Assembly: GCA_903813345.2 (NCBI GenBank)
Contig: CAIIXF020000011.1
Location: 27,088,166-27,148,165 of the forward strand
DNA length: 60,000 nt
Source of the DNA: Owenia fusiformis
Lineage: Eukaryota > Annelida > Polychaeta > Sabellida > Oweniidae
Direction of reading: 5' to 3'
The notes beneath the pieces were generated by a model that had not been told where the DNA came from, did no database searches, and was given only the letters and a program-made list of their open reading frames with translations. Both the position numbers and the translations under genes were made by a program. Of the stretch, positions 10,947 to 22,629 are shown piece by piece. The stretch's first letter is position 1; each line of letters starts with the position of its first letter.

Positions 10947-13900
10947 TAGAAAATTAAGAAAAATACGTTATTGAATGAATACTTGCAGCGGTGTAGCTTG
11001 TCCTTATCTTTGTAAGAAACGTGCATGTCTGAATTATATATGTCCCTATTGATCTTGAGTTTTGAAGTATAAGTACACAAAGTACAAGTGATTTACGCCT
11101 ATATCAAATCATTAGCACTTGCCTTACCAGAACTAACTGATCCACCTGGATGTATTTATACATTTCCTACATTTGTTTATGTAGCATTAACTCATTCATT
11201 TCAATACATTAACACCAAAAAGGGACACTGCATCTAGTCTAAACATAACTGTTAGATTTTAACCGTTTGATTTAATAACCAAGACAGGCATATCACGTTG
11301 CTTGTCCTGGATGTAAGTCAATACTCTAACCAGGCGTGTTCTTGGCAATTGTACATTGTACCTCCCGTGTTTAACGAATCTCCAGTAGGTAAAAGTCTAT
11401 CCTCACATTAAACTTCACGAGTCCAGTGTATGGAACATATCGCTTTCAATATCTCAGCCAGTATGGCATTCTTTACGAACTTATGTTGTCGATTTCCCTT
11501 GTCTTTCCCCGTCTCTCGACTATTTGATTCTATTCGCAGTGTTAATGAATTACACAAACTCTTTACAGCTTAACATACTAATAAAGGATGTCTAGCCTTT
11601 GATTACGATAGAATCAACGTCTTCGGCAACAGTAACATTTCCTCGATAAATCAACATACTGAGGCGATGTGAACAGCTCCTTTTATGAGCTATTATTCAG
11701 CGTTTTGTCGAGGAAATATTAATTTCCAATATACTAGCGGATTGTCGAGATTAAATACAGTATAGTTGCTTATTGGAGTTATCGAATGGAGTAAATTAAT
11801 ATTTACACTTGCCTTCGCGAGCAAATTTTCAATTTGCTGTATTGATAAAATACATTTACATACTGTCAGGTAGTTAACTGGAGTACAGTATCGGTGGATA
11901 GTTTTCAGCCTCGCGACGTTATTAGTAAGGATGTGTTTTTGCTGCGTTGACAAGGTGTGTATGTGTTGGCCACACCTCTGATTCACTTACTATTTTGACT
12001 CGATCGTTGACACAAAGTTGCCACGTACTGCAACCCCCTAAATAAATGGCTCCGACAGTTCAACATAAATCATGTGACATTTGTGTCAGTATGTCCGATC
12101 GCGAGAACTACGAATACGAATAGAATACGTGCACTACACTTATACCACCCCAGTGTTTAAACGGTGTTTATAAGTTAGAATAAAGAAACTTACCCAAACA
12201 GTGTTCACTATCAGAAAATGCTTCTATGTGTAGTGCTTATGGAGATTATTTGCTGATATATTGACAAGATTCTTGTACTGCATAAACTGCGTCTGTATCT
12301 GTATAAGCCTGAATATACAAGCACCACGCCGTATTCGAACTAGAGGCCTTTTGTGAACAACAACCAGATATGGCGGCGTACATTAAATACACTTATAAGT
12401 AAATAGATAAGGTCGTGCTTTAGGCCTGAACAAAGTATTGATGTATATGTACGGACTTCAGGTCAGAGTTATGTTGACCGGTGACGGGTCTATCAAAAAC
12501 GTTTTGACATGGTCGATCGAGAGGGCGATCTCGATCTGTTCAGTATATTATAGGGGTCATTACCTACCGTTTGGTCCAAATGATGTATGCGAATATACAA
12601 TCAACTTGAGCCTGGCGATAATACCGAAATTACTGGTTCGGTAAGGTTTAAATAGTCAATTATCAGTACATTTTGAAACTCACAGCTGCCTGACTGCCAA
12701 TGATCCTGGCAATGCAACCGGCAGCTTTCGCTCTTGACAGAGAGACGTGGCAGAGATCGTAAGCTTAGGATTCGGATAAATGTAAGCCGATTTAAAGATG
12801 GCAGTGGGGAAATTCATTTATAATCGGGTTGATAGCGCTGCCATCTTTTGATGAATTATTTTAAGCGACGTAATGTCATTTTAAACCTTGGCATAAAAAT
12901 AAACTAAAAATGTAGTGATTTTCTACCTTATTAGTGTCTTAGGAGGTCGATTTGTATCCAAATATTTTACTCGTATTTATATATGAATTACTCGACTCAG
13001 CAACAAGAACATTAATGGGTCATACTGGAGAGTTTAAGCAATGTTTTTTTAACAACGCGCACATACAAAAAAGCGCTAATTAGTCCAAATACCACACATC
13101 TATATTTAAGTCGCTTTTAAAGGCATATCCGAAAGAATTGCTGCTGTCAACATGGCCTACAGGTGACACACCGACTATTAATTTGTTGTAAAACTGAACT
13201 TTAAATTTGGCCAAACACTAAATTTTGAAATGCCTGAAACTTTTATGAGTTTTGTGAGTTGAACCATGATACTTAGCAAATCAGGGAACTTTGGATGAGC
13301 TTTAAAATGGTATACGATACATACTATGGAGACATTGAATTGGTATATGTCTGCCTAGGGGGGCATACTTTCGGAACACCATGTACTAGCTTAAACTCTC
13401 CAATATGAAGCAACCAAGACATGCAATTCACAAGGTAACCTCCTGGTTGCTAAGGTGTTGAATTCTCACTCGATTATTGATTCCTTGGATGTATATACTC
13501 GTGACTGATTCGATATTCAGTAACCAGATGCTTCTATTAACAGAATGGTAAAATATTTGGGTACATATCGACCCTCTTCTTTGTTAAAATGATAAAACTA
13601 AAAAATCCACCCGACGGAAGATCATCAATTTCGTTAAAAAAGACGTAACGTCTTTATAACCAGGTGGGGACCACTGATTTTGTTTATATAGAAAATTTCA
13701 GATCGAGAAAAAACGTACTTACATATTTTCCAGTCTTATCAAAATATCAGTAATATCGTTTATCAGAATGGTAAGTTAACTTTGAAATATTTTTATTGAT
13801 AGATGTCATCTCCATCGGTGTTCCTGAGATTCAACCGGTCCCCTCATGTCATCTTCGTAAAATGACTCACCACCAGACTCTATCAGCCATTGCTTTAAAA

Positions 13901-14350
13901 ATCAATATTCATCTTTGGTCTTCAACAAAACACTTCTAAAGTCTAAGTGACTTTTTCACACTTTTTCTTATTAATAATTGATAAATATGTTCATCAGGCA
14001 AAAATGTTCCAAAATGCTCCAATCCCGTTATACTTCTGAGTCATGTGATTGAGTAGGAAATCCGTGATTTTCAGAATCATAAAATAAAATAAAACATATT
14101 GGGTGTTTCTAATACATGCTATTAAAAAGAAAGATATTTTTACTCATTTCCCCTTTGAATAGTCTGGTATATCTGGTTGGATCATATCTTGCATTTTCCT
14201 ATGGATGTGCCAAACTGATATACATATAACAATAACTTATACAAATATATACTTATCTTTAGCTCACATGGTGAGTTATTGTTATTGAATTTTTGCTACT
14301 TGTCCACCTTTACGATATATGCTAAAAGTAAAAATAAAGGCCTACATACG
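10947..14350. other. upstream region of the Ebony-like gene; no coding exon seen
   Basis: The non-coding 5' exon of the Ebony-like gene must lie upstream of 10946 on the minus strand. One candidate ends at a GTAAGTTT donor at about 12193, but this is only a consensus match. The rest is AT-rich with no recognisable protein. A TIR element at 13019-13409 is listed separately. Confidence 0.4.
13019..13409. mobile_element. candidate TIR element (~391 bp)
   Basis: Left end CATACTGGAGAGTTTAAGC is mirrored by right end GCTTAAACTCTCCAATATG, about 17 of 19 matching. No coding content is seen between the ends. Confidence 0.55.
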
Positions 14351-14863
14351 CACACCGGAATAGCCTGACTACGGTAAAGACAGATACCGTTGTCACAAAT
14401 GGCGGACACTTCAACTGTTTAATCACTTGGTCCTCATTTCATGGGATTTTATCGTCGTTAATTCTGTGCATTCATCAAGCTCTTGTGATAATGTATAATA
14501 TGAAATCCCATTTTCGATCAAATTGGGTCGTGAATCGCCACAATATAGCCTCTTCGATATCGTCAATGACAACGGAATCTGAATTTGAGTAATTTAGAAA
14601 GACAACGGCATATGGTAATTACAGTGTCCGTTGTCCCGTATCTCATTTTGATCGGTTAAATGAAAGACTTTATTTCGATGGTAGAACATTATTAACTGTA
14701 CAATGAGTATTAAGACACTTTGATTGACTGTTGTTCCAAAGGAATTTAGTCTAGGTACTCTATTAAACATACAGTTCATGAAAATCTAATTGAAGCGACG
14801 GTCATGTCCGCCATTTGTGACAACGGTATCTGACTTTACCGTAGTCAGGCTAATCCGGGGTGA
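14351..14863. mobile_element. TIR element, copy A (513 bp), flanked by TACG
   Basis: Long terminal inverted repeats: AATAGCCTGACTACGGTAAA on the left is mirrored on the right by TTTACCGTAGTCAGGCTAAT, continuing through a CAGATACCGTTGTCACAAAT block and its mirror. A 4-bp TACG directly precedes and follows the element, consistent with a target-site duplication. A second copy lies at 56317-56839. No transposase frame is seen, so this is a non-autonomous element. Confidence 0.85.
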
Positions 14864-15959
14864 TACGGTGGTTTTGTAAATTGCGGTAAAAAAATGTATA
14901 CTCACACAGTGTGGTTTTATATTAAGTATATAGCTTGATACAGATGAACCTCGATAAATACAAAGGTAATCGCATATTGAGGATAAAGGTAAACCACTAA
15001 TACAACACAGCATACCTGTAGCTCACCTTCGACACTTATAGACACATATACATGTACCTTAGGAGGTCGAATAGACTTCTAATGGGATGTGTTTTTGCGA
15101 CGCTGTGTACATACGCACATTACACATTGCGCACATGTCAACTTGAAAATACATTGCATCGGTTAAGACTTTGTGTATACCAAATACATTTTACTAAGGG
15201 AGTCTGCGTTCGTTAAGTGTCAGTTAAATCAGACAAAATGAAAGGACTACCATGGACTAATATGTTGGATTGATATAAACCGGTATATGAAAAACGACAA
15301 TATGTAAATAAAAAGTACTTTAAGGCGTGCATTTATCGTTAACGAAGTTTTCCAGAATTTGATACACACAAATTGGATACAAATAATAATCTTGGATACG
15401 ATACGTTATCGGGTAGGTGGAATGCAAGAACTTAATAATCAAGCTGTACTCGACTCACGATCGTGTATGGATAATCCACAGAAGGGAACCAGCCTACCTA
15501 GTAAATACAAACACACACGTTACATGTTTGTAATCTAATCCGCTACAGCTGATTTGTATGAAGCTATATTTACATGTGTAGAATCAACATTAATCAATCC
15601 CAGTGATAAGCAAACTGTTAATTGATTTTAGCCTCTTAGACATGATTTACGCTGGTATCACACACATCATTCCCAAGACAGATCTGTGGAAAAGACTATA
15701 GTAATCTGATCTGAGAAGGCCATGACCAGAAACGCAGAAGCATTTGGCCAGGAAGTTCAATTAGGCAGTTAGAAACAGGGACTTTGGCATGACATTTTCG
15801 TAGAGAGTAAATAACTAGATATGATAGATATAGTGTTTTCATAGAGCTTAGACACTTAAACACTGGGGAAATGAAAATACTAAAATTACCTTACGGCTAT
15901 AGAACAGTTTGACACTATAACACTTGTTTTATGTTGAATAAATGCATGACTCTTTGATT
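14864..15959. other. intergenic; no gene seen
   Basis: AT-rich sequence with no exon that has both splice sites and recognisable protein content. Confidence 0.45.
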
Positions 15960-15974
15960 TCATAACCTAGTACA

Positions 15975-17035
15975 TATGGCACTGTAGGTGAACATTGCAG
16001 CTTTTGGAATTACCATTTCTGGCACAATATCGACAGTACATGCAGTGAACATAATTATCGTCGTTTGTTTGGTTCTGTTCAAAGCCATTGGTACCGGATA
16101 CAGTACTTATATTCAAGGCAACAATTTTCTTCAAGAAGAGGAAACGATTCCCAGAAATCAATTAAACCACAGATGGATAGTTATTGAGCTGTCACTGTAC
16201 CAGGCACATGTATACATCACAGTTTATTACAATCAACTGCCATATGGGATAGCAGGTTAATATCATGCTATTAGGAACTCAATATTTCAGAGAACGTACA
16301 ATATTTGAACAATCTTAATATGTATGTACAGTGAACACGTGTACGATCCTTAAAGAAAACATAAGCGAATACATCTATAACGTATAGCCATTCCATGAAG
16401 ACCATCTGCACTTAAAAAGCGAACAACGTAAATATGATCTCTATTCTACGCAAATAACACGAACATCAGATGGCTGTATCAGCTAGATAATGAGCAAGGG
16501 AACTATATGGCAATTGCGAAACAGGGTATAGATATTGTTCAATCAGAAGCCATAATAAAAAGAAATGACTAATCTTTAATATTAAGTAGTCGTAAAGAAT
16601 TGTGGTTTCCAGCACAAACCATCGCTATCAAATTAGACGCTATCATCTCTGCACCAGGAAGGGGAACATTGCATATAAATCAATATCTCTGAGATGCCAT
16701 TCGTCGTTGGATTGCACTGAATACTGCCAGCACTCTACAAGAGGACATTGTAAAGAGACCAGCCCGACCTTTTGTAGTCTTGGTCTAGGAAACATCAATA
16801 CTTGCGATATGCTTTAGTGTAACTGTTATTAGAGAAAACAAAGAAAACGAATAGATGTCAAAGCCGCTAAAGAAACTGGACAAGGCATCACTGATTTATT
16901 GGATACGTCTGTAAATCTGCCAGAAACAACTGAAGTATAAAGCATTCTCATTACAAGACATATACTTGTACGAATGCGAAAATTGTGCCTCAACGCAAAA
17001 CGGAATCTTAAGGAGTATCGATTATACATTACACT
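15975..17035 (+). pseudogene. possible decayed receptor copy (TM-like and tail-like pieces)
   Basis: A hydrophobic stretch after an acceptor at about 15998 reads as FGITISGTISTVHAV then NIIIVVCLVLFKAIG, and could be an old TM exon entered in phase 1. At 16835 an acceptor is followed by a basic run (KQRKRID) and an Asp/Glu/Thr-rich frame that stops at about 16940. In another frame just downstream a tyrosine-rich stretch DIYLYECENC appears, as if separated by a frameshift. The order resembles the TM and tail exons of R1-R7, but no valid phase-2 donor for the TM piece and no lectin exon were found. This is a weak call resting on layout and composition. Confidence 0.25.
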
Positions 17036-17139
17036 AAGTAACCTTCAAGGAATAATACTTGTAAAGTCTGAATCACAATTGATTGATTAATTGTAAATTT
17101 TATAAACGAATTGCATAATACTGATTACCACTTTAGACC

Positions 17140-20100
17140 ATGGCAATGGCGCTTTTGATACATTCCTATATGGTAAAGCTATTTTACTGGCTCTTGATGG
17201 TGCAGATAGGAGGGATATTAATACATGTCCAAGGTGAGGGTCCTCATTAAATAACATCAAATTCGTCTAAAAACAAAACATAAGCTTAAGGATCGACTTA
17301 TTTTTAACTAATTTGACTAAAGGGGATTAATTTTTACTTTTTTGATTAAAGAATAGACTTAATCTGGACTACTTTTTAGAATTTAATATTATACTTGGAT
17401 GTTAAACAAGTATTAATTAAATCCATCAATTATTTAAAAATCAATAAATATGGATTAACAAATGCCAAAAACAAGACAATTTCTAAAAAAATGTTCATTT
17501 ACAAGAACGTGTTTAACATCTATTACATTTCACTAGTTCTGTTTTCCAAAAGTTATTGTTCAAACACTGTCAAAAATTGTTTCATTATTTTTGTTTTAAC
17601 CAAATGCAAAATAGTCATTAGTGTTTTGTGAAGACCATATGAGAGGCTTTTACTGACATAGTATCTAGAGGCCATACTGTGTTTTAAGAGTATAAGCGGT
17701 GATCATTTACAAGTTCTAATAGAAATCATATGTGTAGTCGTACAATCCAGGGCAGCAAGGCCAATAACGATTAATTGTGAATTTTGTGAGGAAATGAGCA
17801 ACCGGGGTTCGCTATCTTTTTTATTTTTCAAAATTGTAAATTATCTGTCAAAAAATAAAATAAATTGGTGATAGCATTAATTATTTGCCCATGGATGTTT
17901 TGAATGAGTTGGAGAGAGTTGCTAAACAAGCATTTACTTTATATAGGCCTGAAGCATTGTGAAAGGAAATTTATTTTCTTCATTTTCAGCATTGCTTTAA
18001 CCATCACTTAACCATGTTAACCTTGCACTTTAACTTTTCTGATTCGTTTCCTCTTTAGGCTACCAAACCTCATGCAAACCTCAAGACTGAATAATATTCA
18101 ATAGCTAATTTTCATATAAAAACCTTGCCATTGTAACATAGTTTGGTCTCATAAGCAAATAACATAATGGTATTCACCATTTTATTTCAGGTTTAAAGTA
18201 TAGCTTTGCATGTAACAGTGTGAAGCTCTCATGCGGCCCGCGACACTTCATCAAGGTCGTGGATGCTGTTTATGGTCACAGTCACCAGAAATGTAGAACG
18301 AGACCACACCCCAACCTACATACCCCAGACCAGAGCTGTTCGGTGTCCTTGAAGCAGTACAACCCTCAGTGGTTCAGAGATGATATATTAGAGACATGTA
18401 ATGCCCGGCAACAATGCCAACTGATCCGTAAAAGGCGGACGATTCTATGCCAGGAGAAATTTAGCGATATTAACTACATTAATGTATCATATGAGTGTAT
18501 TCCTACGAGAGGTGAGTCAGAAAAAATCTTCATTCCCCTGCATAATAGACGGGATAAAAGATAACTTATAATACCATTAGATCTATAGTTCATTGGCAAT
18601 ATCTCATTGCAATAAGGTTATAACATGTTGCCTGAATACTGTCTCTAAAATGATTACCCGCTCAGTATACCTAACCAATAATCGAGATAACACATGTGTC
18701 ATACTGTATTTAGTTATTTGAAATGAATAAGCATGTGCTGAAATTATAGTGCAAATTACATACGAATGGCGTCATTATATTATACACCCATCTCCACATC
18801 GGATTCTTGATAGAGCAAATCACGTCGAAAGCTAGGTTAATCCTCTGATAACTTGAATATAAACTTTCAGAACTCGCCGATGTGTGTACCGATTTTCAAA
18901 CTCAGCTCCATACGGGTTACCTCGAGAGCCCGGGTTACATCCCCGGGACGCAACCTCCAAACATCCCCGATGGTGTCCCCCCAGTATACACCATGGATGC
19001 CTCATGTAGGTGTAAGCTCACGATCCCCCAGCCATATGTCGTGAGGATCAGCGTCGAGGAGTTAACATTGAACCCAACGTACTGCGATAACTCAGATCAG
19101 ATGTTCATATTCCGTAATGGGGAGATAGGGTCAAATTATACCTGTCCGATAAAGCTGTTGTACTCCACACTGATGACGTCATCATTATTGGAGGAGGTAG
19201 AGATCGTATACAAACATAACATAGGTAACCCAAATGGAGGGAAGATGCTAATCAAATATGAAGGTAAATTAGTTCATGACATGACACATACACCCTAATT
19301 CTCTTTTTCATTTTAAACTGATAATTCAGACCAAAGTTATTTGTTAATCTCAAAATCTTATTGATACACTATCGACAGGATGATTCTCTCATCGTATAAA
19401 GCCGTTTGTGTTAATGGAAAATCACGTTTCAATTTTCAACGCGGCTTGTCTGTTAATCATGATTATATATTACATGAATATAGATGTCACTATCAAAGCT
19501 GCAGTTTCTACGATTCTTCAATGTTATATTATGGATATTTGATGATAGATATAGTTTTTCATGTTAACAACAAACGCTTATTTTATGCAGCGATGGCAGA
19601 TGAAGCTGATGTTGTAGCTACTGAAGCTAGTGTGACAGTGAAGTGTGGTGTGTTTGCGAGAGAGGCAATTTACATACCAGAGACAACCATTGAACCCGTT
19701 GTACCAGCTGTTACTCTACAAACTGATTCTTCTAAGATGATTACTGCCAAGGCCGAGAGCAACGATCGAAACAAAGCTGTAATGGGTGAGGATATGACAA
19801 AATTACAAACCAATATACATGATATTATATAATGTAGTAATATCCCTTTCTTATTCATAACACATACTTTATGTAGTGGGGTACGTTCGTCTGTCTAGTA
19901 TTGTTCATTGTAATATAACATACGCTCTATATTGTTCATTTCGCAATGGAACTAATTGTAATTTCACCATTATTATGTTCACGATATTTATTAAATTTTA
20001 CAGGTATGTTTATCGGTGCCATCATGTTCTTCATTCTTGCTATCCTCGTGCTGATTGCTGCCATAGTGCTTTTCTGCCACAAAAGAAAGTAGGTTAATTT

Positions 20101-20846
20101 ATGTGTTTATTTCATGATCCGTAAAAAGATTGCTGAAAAAAGAAAATGTAATAATATACAAAGTATTAAGTTGGAATAACAAATTTGAAATATAATACGT
20201 TACATTAATTATGTAAATATTCATTTTCAGGAGAAACACAGCAGAATCCGACGAATCTAAACCTAATGCAGTCCCATTATATGTAGAGTATGATAACACA
20301 AATAGAATCGCTAGACTAACACCGCCTACTGAAAATGCCCCTGATATTCCACGTACAAATCCACCTAGCCCATTTTATAATAAACCATTTGATCCTCAAC
20401 TATCTACAAAGAAGACTAGTGGCATTTATAGCGAGCCGCATGTGCATCTATCAACATCTAAACCTAAAGACCATGAATACTCATATGCGTATACTAGTAT
20501 ACTTAACAAACAAGATGGTGATCATCCACACATGGGTAAATCCCCCGGTGATCCAGAAAGTGACTTAGAAAAAGGTGCAAATCGACAAAGGAATAGTTAT
20601 GTCAATGTGCCAACTGATATACATAGGAATAGCTATGTTAATAGACCCAGTGATAAAGCTCCAAGAAACAGTTTTATAACACTTGAGAACACAAACGTTA
20701 CAAGTGAAATTGAACCCATCGTAAAGCCGTATGATCGGCTGAAAGAGGATGCAAAAGGAGGTATTGAGGAGAAAGACAATATTGATAACGAGGCCTCACT
20801 AAGTAATACAAGTACTCCAAGATCAAATAGAACTGGGCAGTCGTGA
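17140..20846 (+). CDS. R1: SUEL-lectin + CUB single-pass membrane receptor
   Basis: Six exons join in frame: 17140-17233, 18191-18511, 18871-19263, 19591-19785, 20004-20088 and 20231-20846 (567 aa). The first ATG starts a signal peptide (~1-30). Residues 32-138 are a SUEL/galactose-binding lectin domain (NSVKLSCGPRHFIKVVDAVYG, later QQCQLI, ending YINVSYEC). Residues 139-269 are a divergent CUB domain (GYLESPGY, Cys pairs, ending MLIKYE). Residues 270-334 are a stalk with VTVKCGVF, 335-362 a TM segment ending in HKRKR, and 363-567 a cytoplasmic tail. The tail has EYSYAY at 445-450 and a 12-13-residue repeat RNSYVNVP / RNSYVNRP / RNSFITLE at about 484-514, which offers YVN motifs. Ectodomain exons are all phase 1-1. 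Lectin and CUB domains bind carbohydrate or protein ligands outside cells; a recognition receptor is inferred. First of the head-to-tail run. Confidence 0.88.
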
Positions 20847-22629
20847 TAAAAAAAGTCCAGTCAACTTACAGCTAATATATTATTTGTGATAACTACAATA
20901 CACGTGTATTTCCACACAAATATCCTTTTTGAACATGATATCTATAAAAGAGCCCACATTTATAAATATTTATTAAATAGCACACTTAAAACATTCTTCT
21001 GTAGATAACAGAATAAACGTGTTTTGTGAATTATACAAAATACAAACGATTAATGAACAGATGTCAACTGTTACATTGTTTCAAAAATGAATTTCCTGAC
21101 AGTTATTGTAAATACTCATGCCATCTATTTCCTATTTATGTGCCTACTGAAGAGACCACACATGAACACATATCATTCGTTATCACGATTTAAGCTAATA
21201 AAAAAATTAATTTATAATAAAACCAAATGTCACTAATTTGATGTGCTATGGATAAATGCAACTAAAAGGAAACATTTGCGTGTAGGTAAACAGACAAAAA
21301 AGAGAATAAGACATATACATGCATGTACTATACCATAGACTACATACGGAATCATATGTTACATTATATAATGATTCGGTGTATCCTTATTTATTTTGCG
21401 TCACTAATTATACTAAACTAAATTATACTAAAAATACTTCTACCAGAATATTAAAATATTGAGTATTTATTAGAATAACCAATGGAAGGCATTTGCACTT
21501 TATATGGTTTGACATGCTTAGAATGCACTATATACAATGTAAATTTTAAAGGATTTCCGTAAATGAACCCCTGTACCTCCCCCCTTGGGTCTCACTTTGT
21601 TCGCAGTGATGCAAATCCCAAAAATTGCACCTTGACAATTGCTGACTACGCCCCTGTGGTCTTATGGAAAAAAGGTTTGAAGATCTAACATACAGGGTTT
21701 AATTTACAACTTATGAGGTTAATATCATGTGTATTCTAAAAAGTCATTTATTAGTATTTTATGTACATCCCGCGTGGAACTCCGAGACCGATTTGTACGA
21801 CAATCACATAACATGTATAACATGTATTAACGTAACTTCCTTATTCTCATACTGACTTTTAAAGTGCACATACCAGGATTTATACTAAATTGTAATATGA
21901 TATAAAACATTCTCGATTTTCCACTTTTTTACTGTTAATGTATTTTAAATTATGCTTAAAAAGATGGCATTGTATTTGCTTGGTTAGTAACAATGATTAA
22001 TTTGAATCGTTTGATGTACTTTTGAGGAAGTGAAACCAATATATAATTAACCGTCCACTCGACATATTTTATGTGGACAATGTTCATGAACGTTTATCTA
22101 AAGTTATGACAAAATTGATGTTGTAAAATTTGCTCAGTAAATATATCTCAGAGGTTTCATTTTCAGCAGGTTACAGGCGATTTTCACAGGTTTCTCTCAC
22201 AAAATCGCCTGTTAGGTCCATGTTAAGTGTTATGATTTTAACTAATTCTGCCTGTTGTTTTCATTTATTTAGCCTGTTGTGAGAAATTCTAGTGACACCC
22301 CTGATATCTTCATTTTTAAAGGAAATAAATTATTTTATGATTGCAAGAAAGGGTTTAGAGGAAATAAACCCCATTGGTTGCCACAACTGGCCTCTAAATT
22401 TGATATTGAGTGTCGTTTCACAACATTCCTTATACACTTTCCTCATATGTATACCCATAAAATACTGAACTCGTGATCAATGTATTTTGACACACTTGTC
22501 TTTGATATATTTTGGTAGACAACTAATTGAATTGGTAATAAACCATGTAGTTTCAAAACATAAGGAAGTACAGGTATGCGTTTGGCTATGTTATAACTAA
22601 CAAACGCGGTACTGGCTGCAGCAGCAAAC
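20847..22629. other. R1 3' UTR and R1-R2 intergenic region
   Basis: AT-rich with no coding exon. An AATAAA at 21012-21017 is a plausible R1 polyadenylation signal. The R2 promoter must lie upstream of 22630, but no specific element is recognised. Confidence 0.5.
21012..21017 (+). promoter_or_regulatory. candidate polyadenylation signal of R1
   Basis: AATAAA lies 166 bp after the R1 stop codon; assignment is by position only. Confidence 0.45.

Noticed and set aside
16602-16817. Cys-rich 71-codon frame, considered as a lectin exon
   Set aside because: The cysteine spacing does not fit SUEL or CUB, and no consistent splice phase was found.
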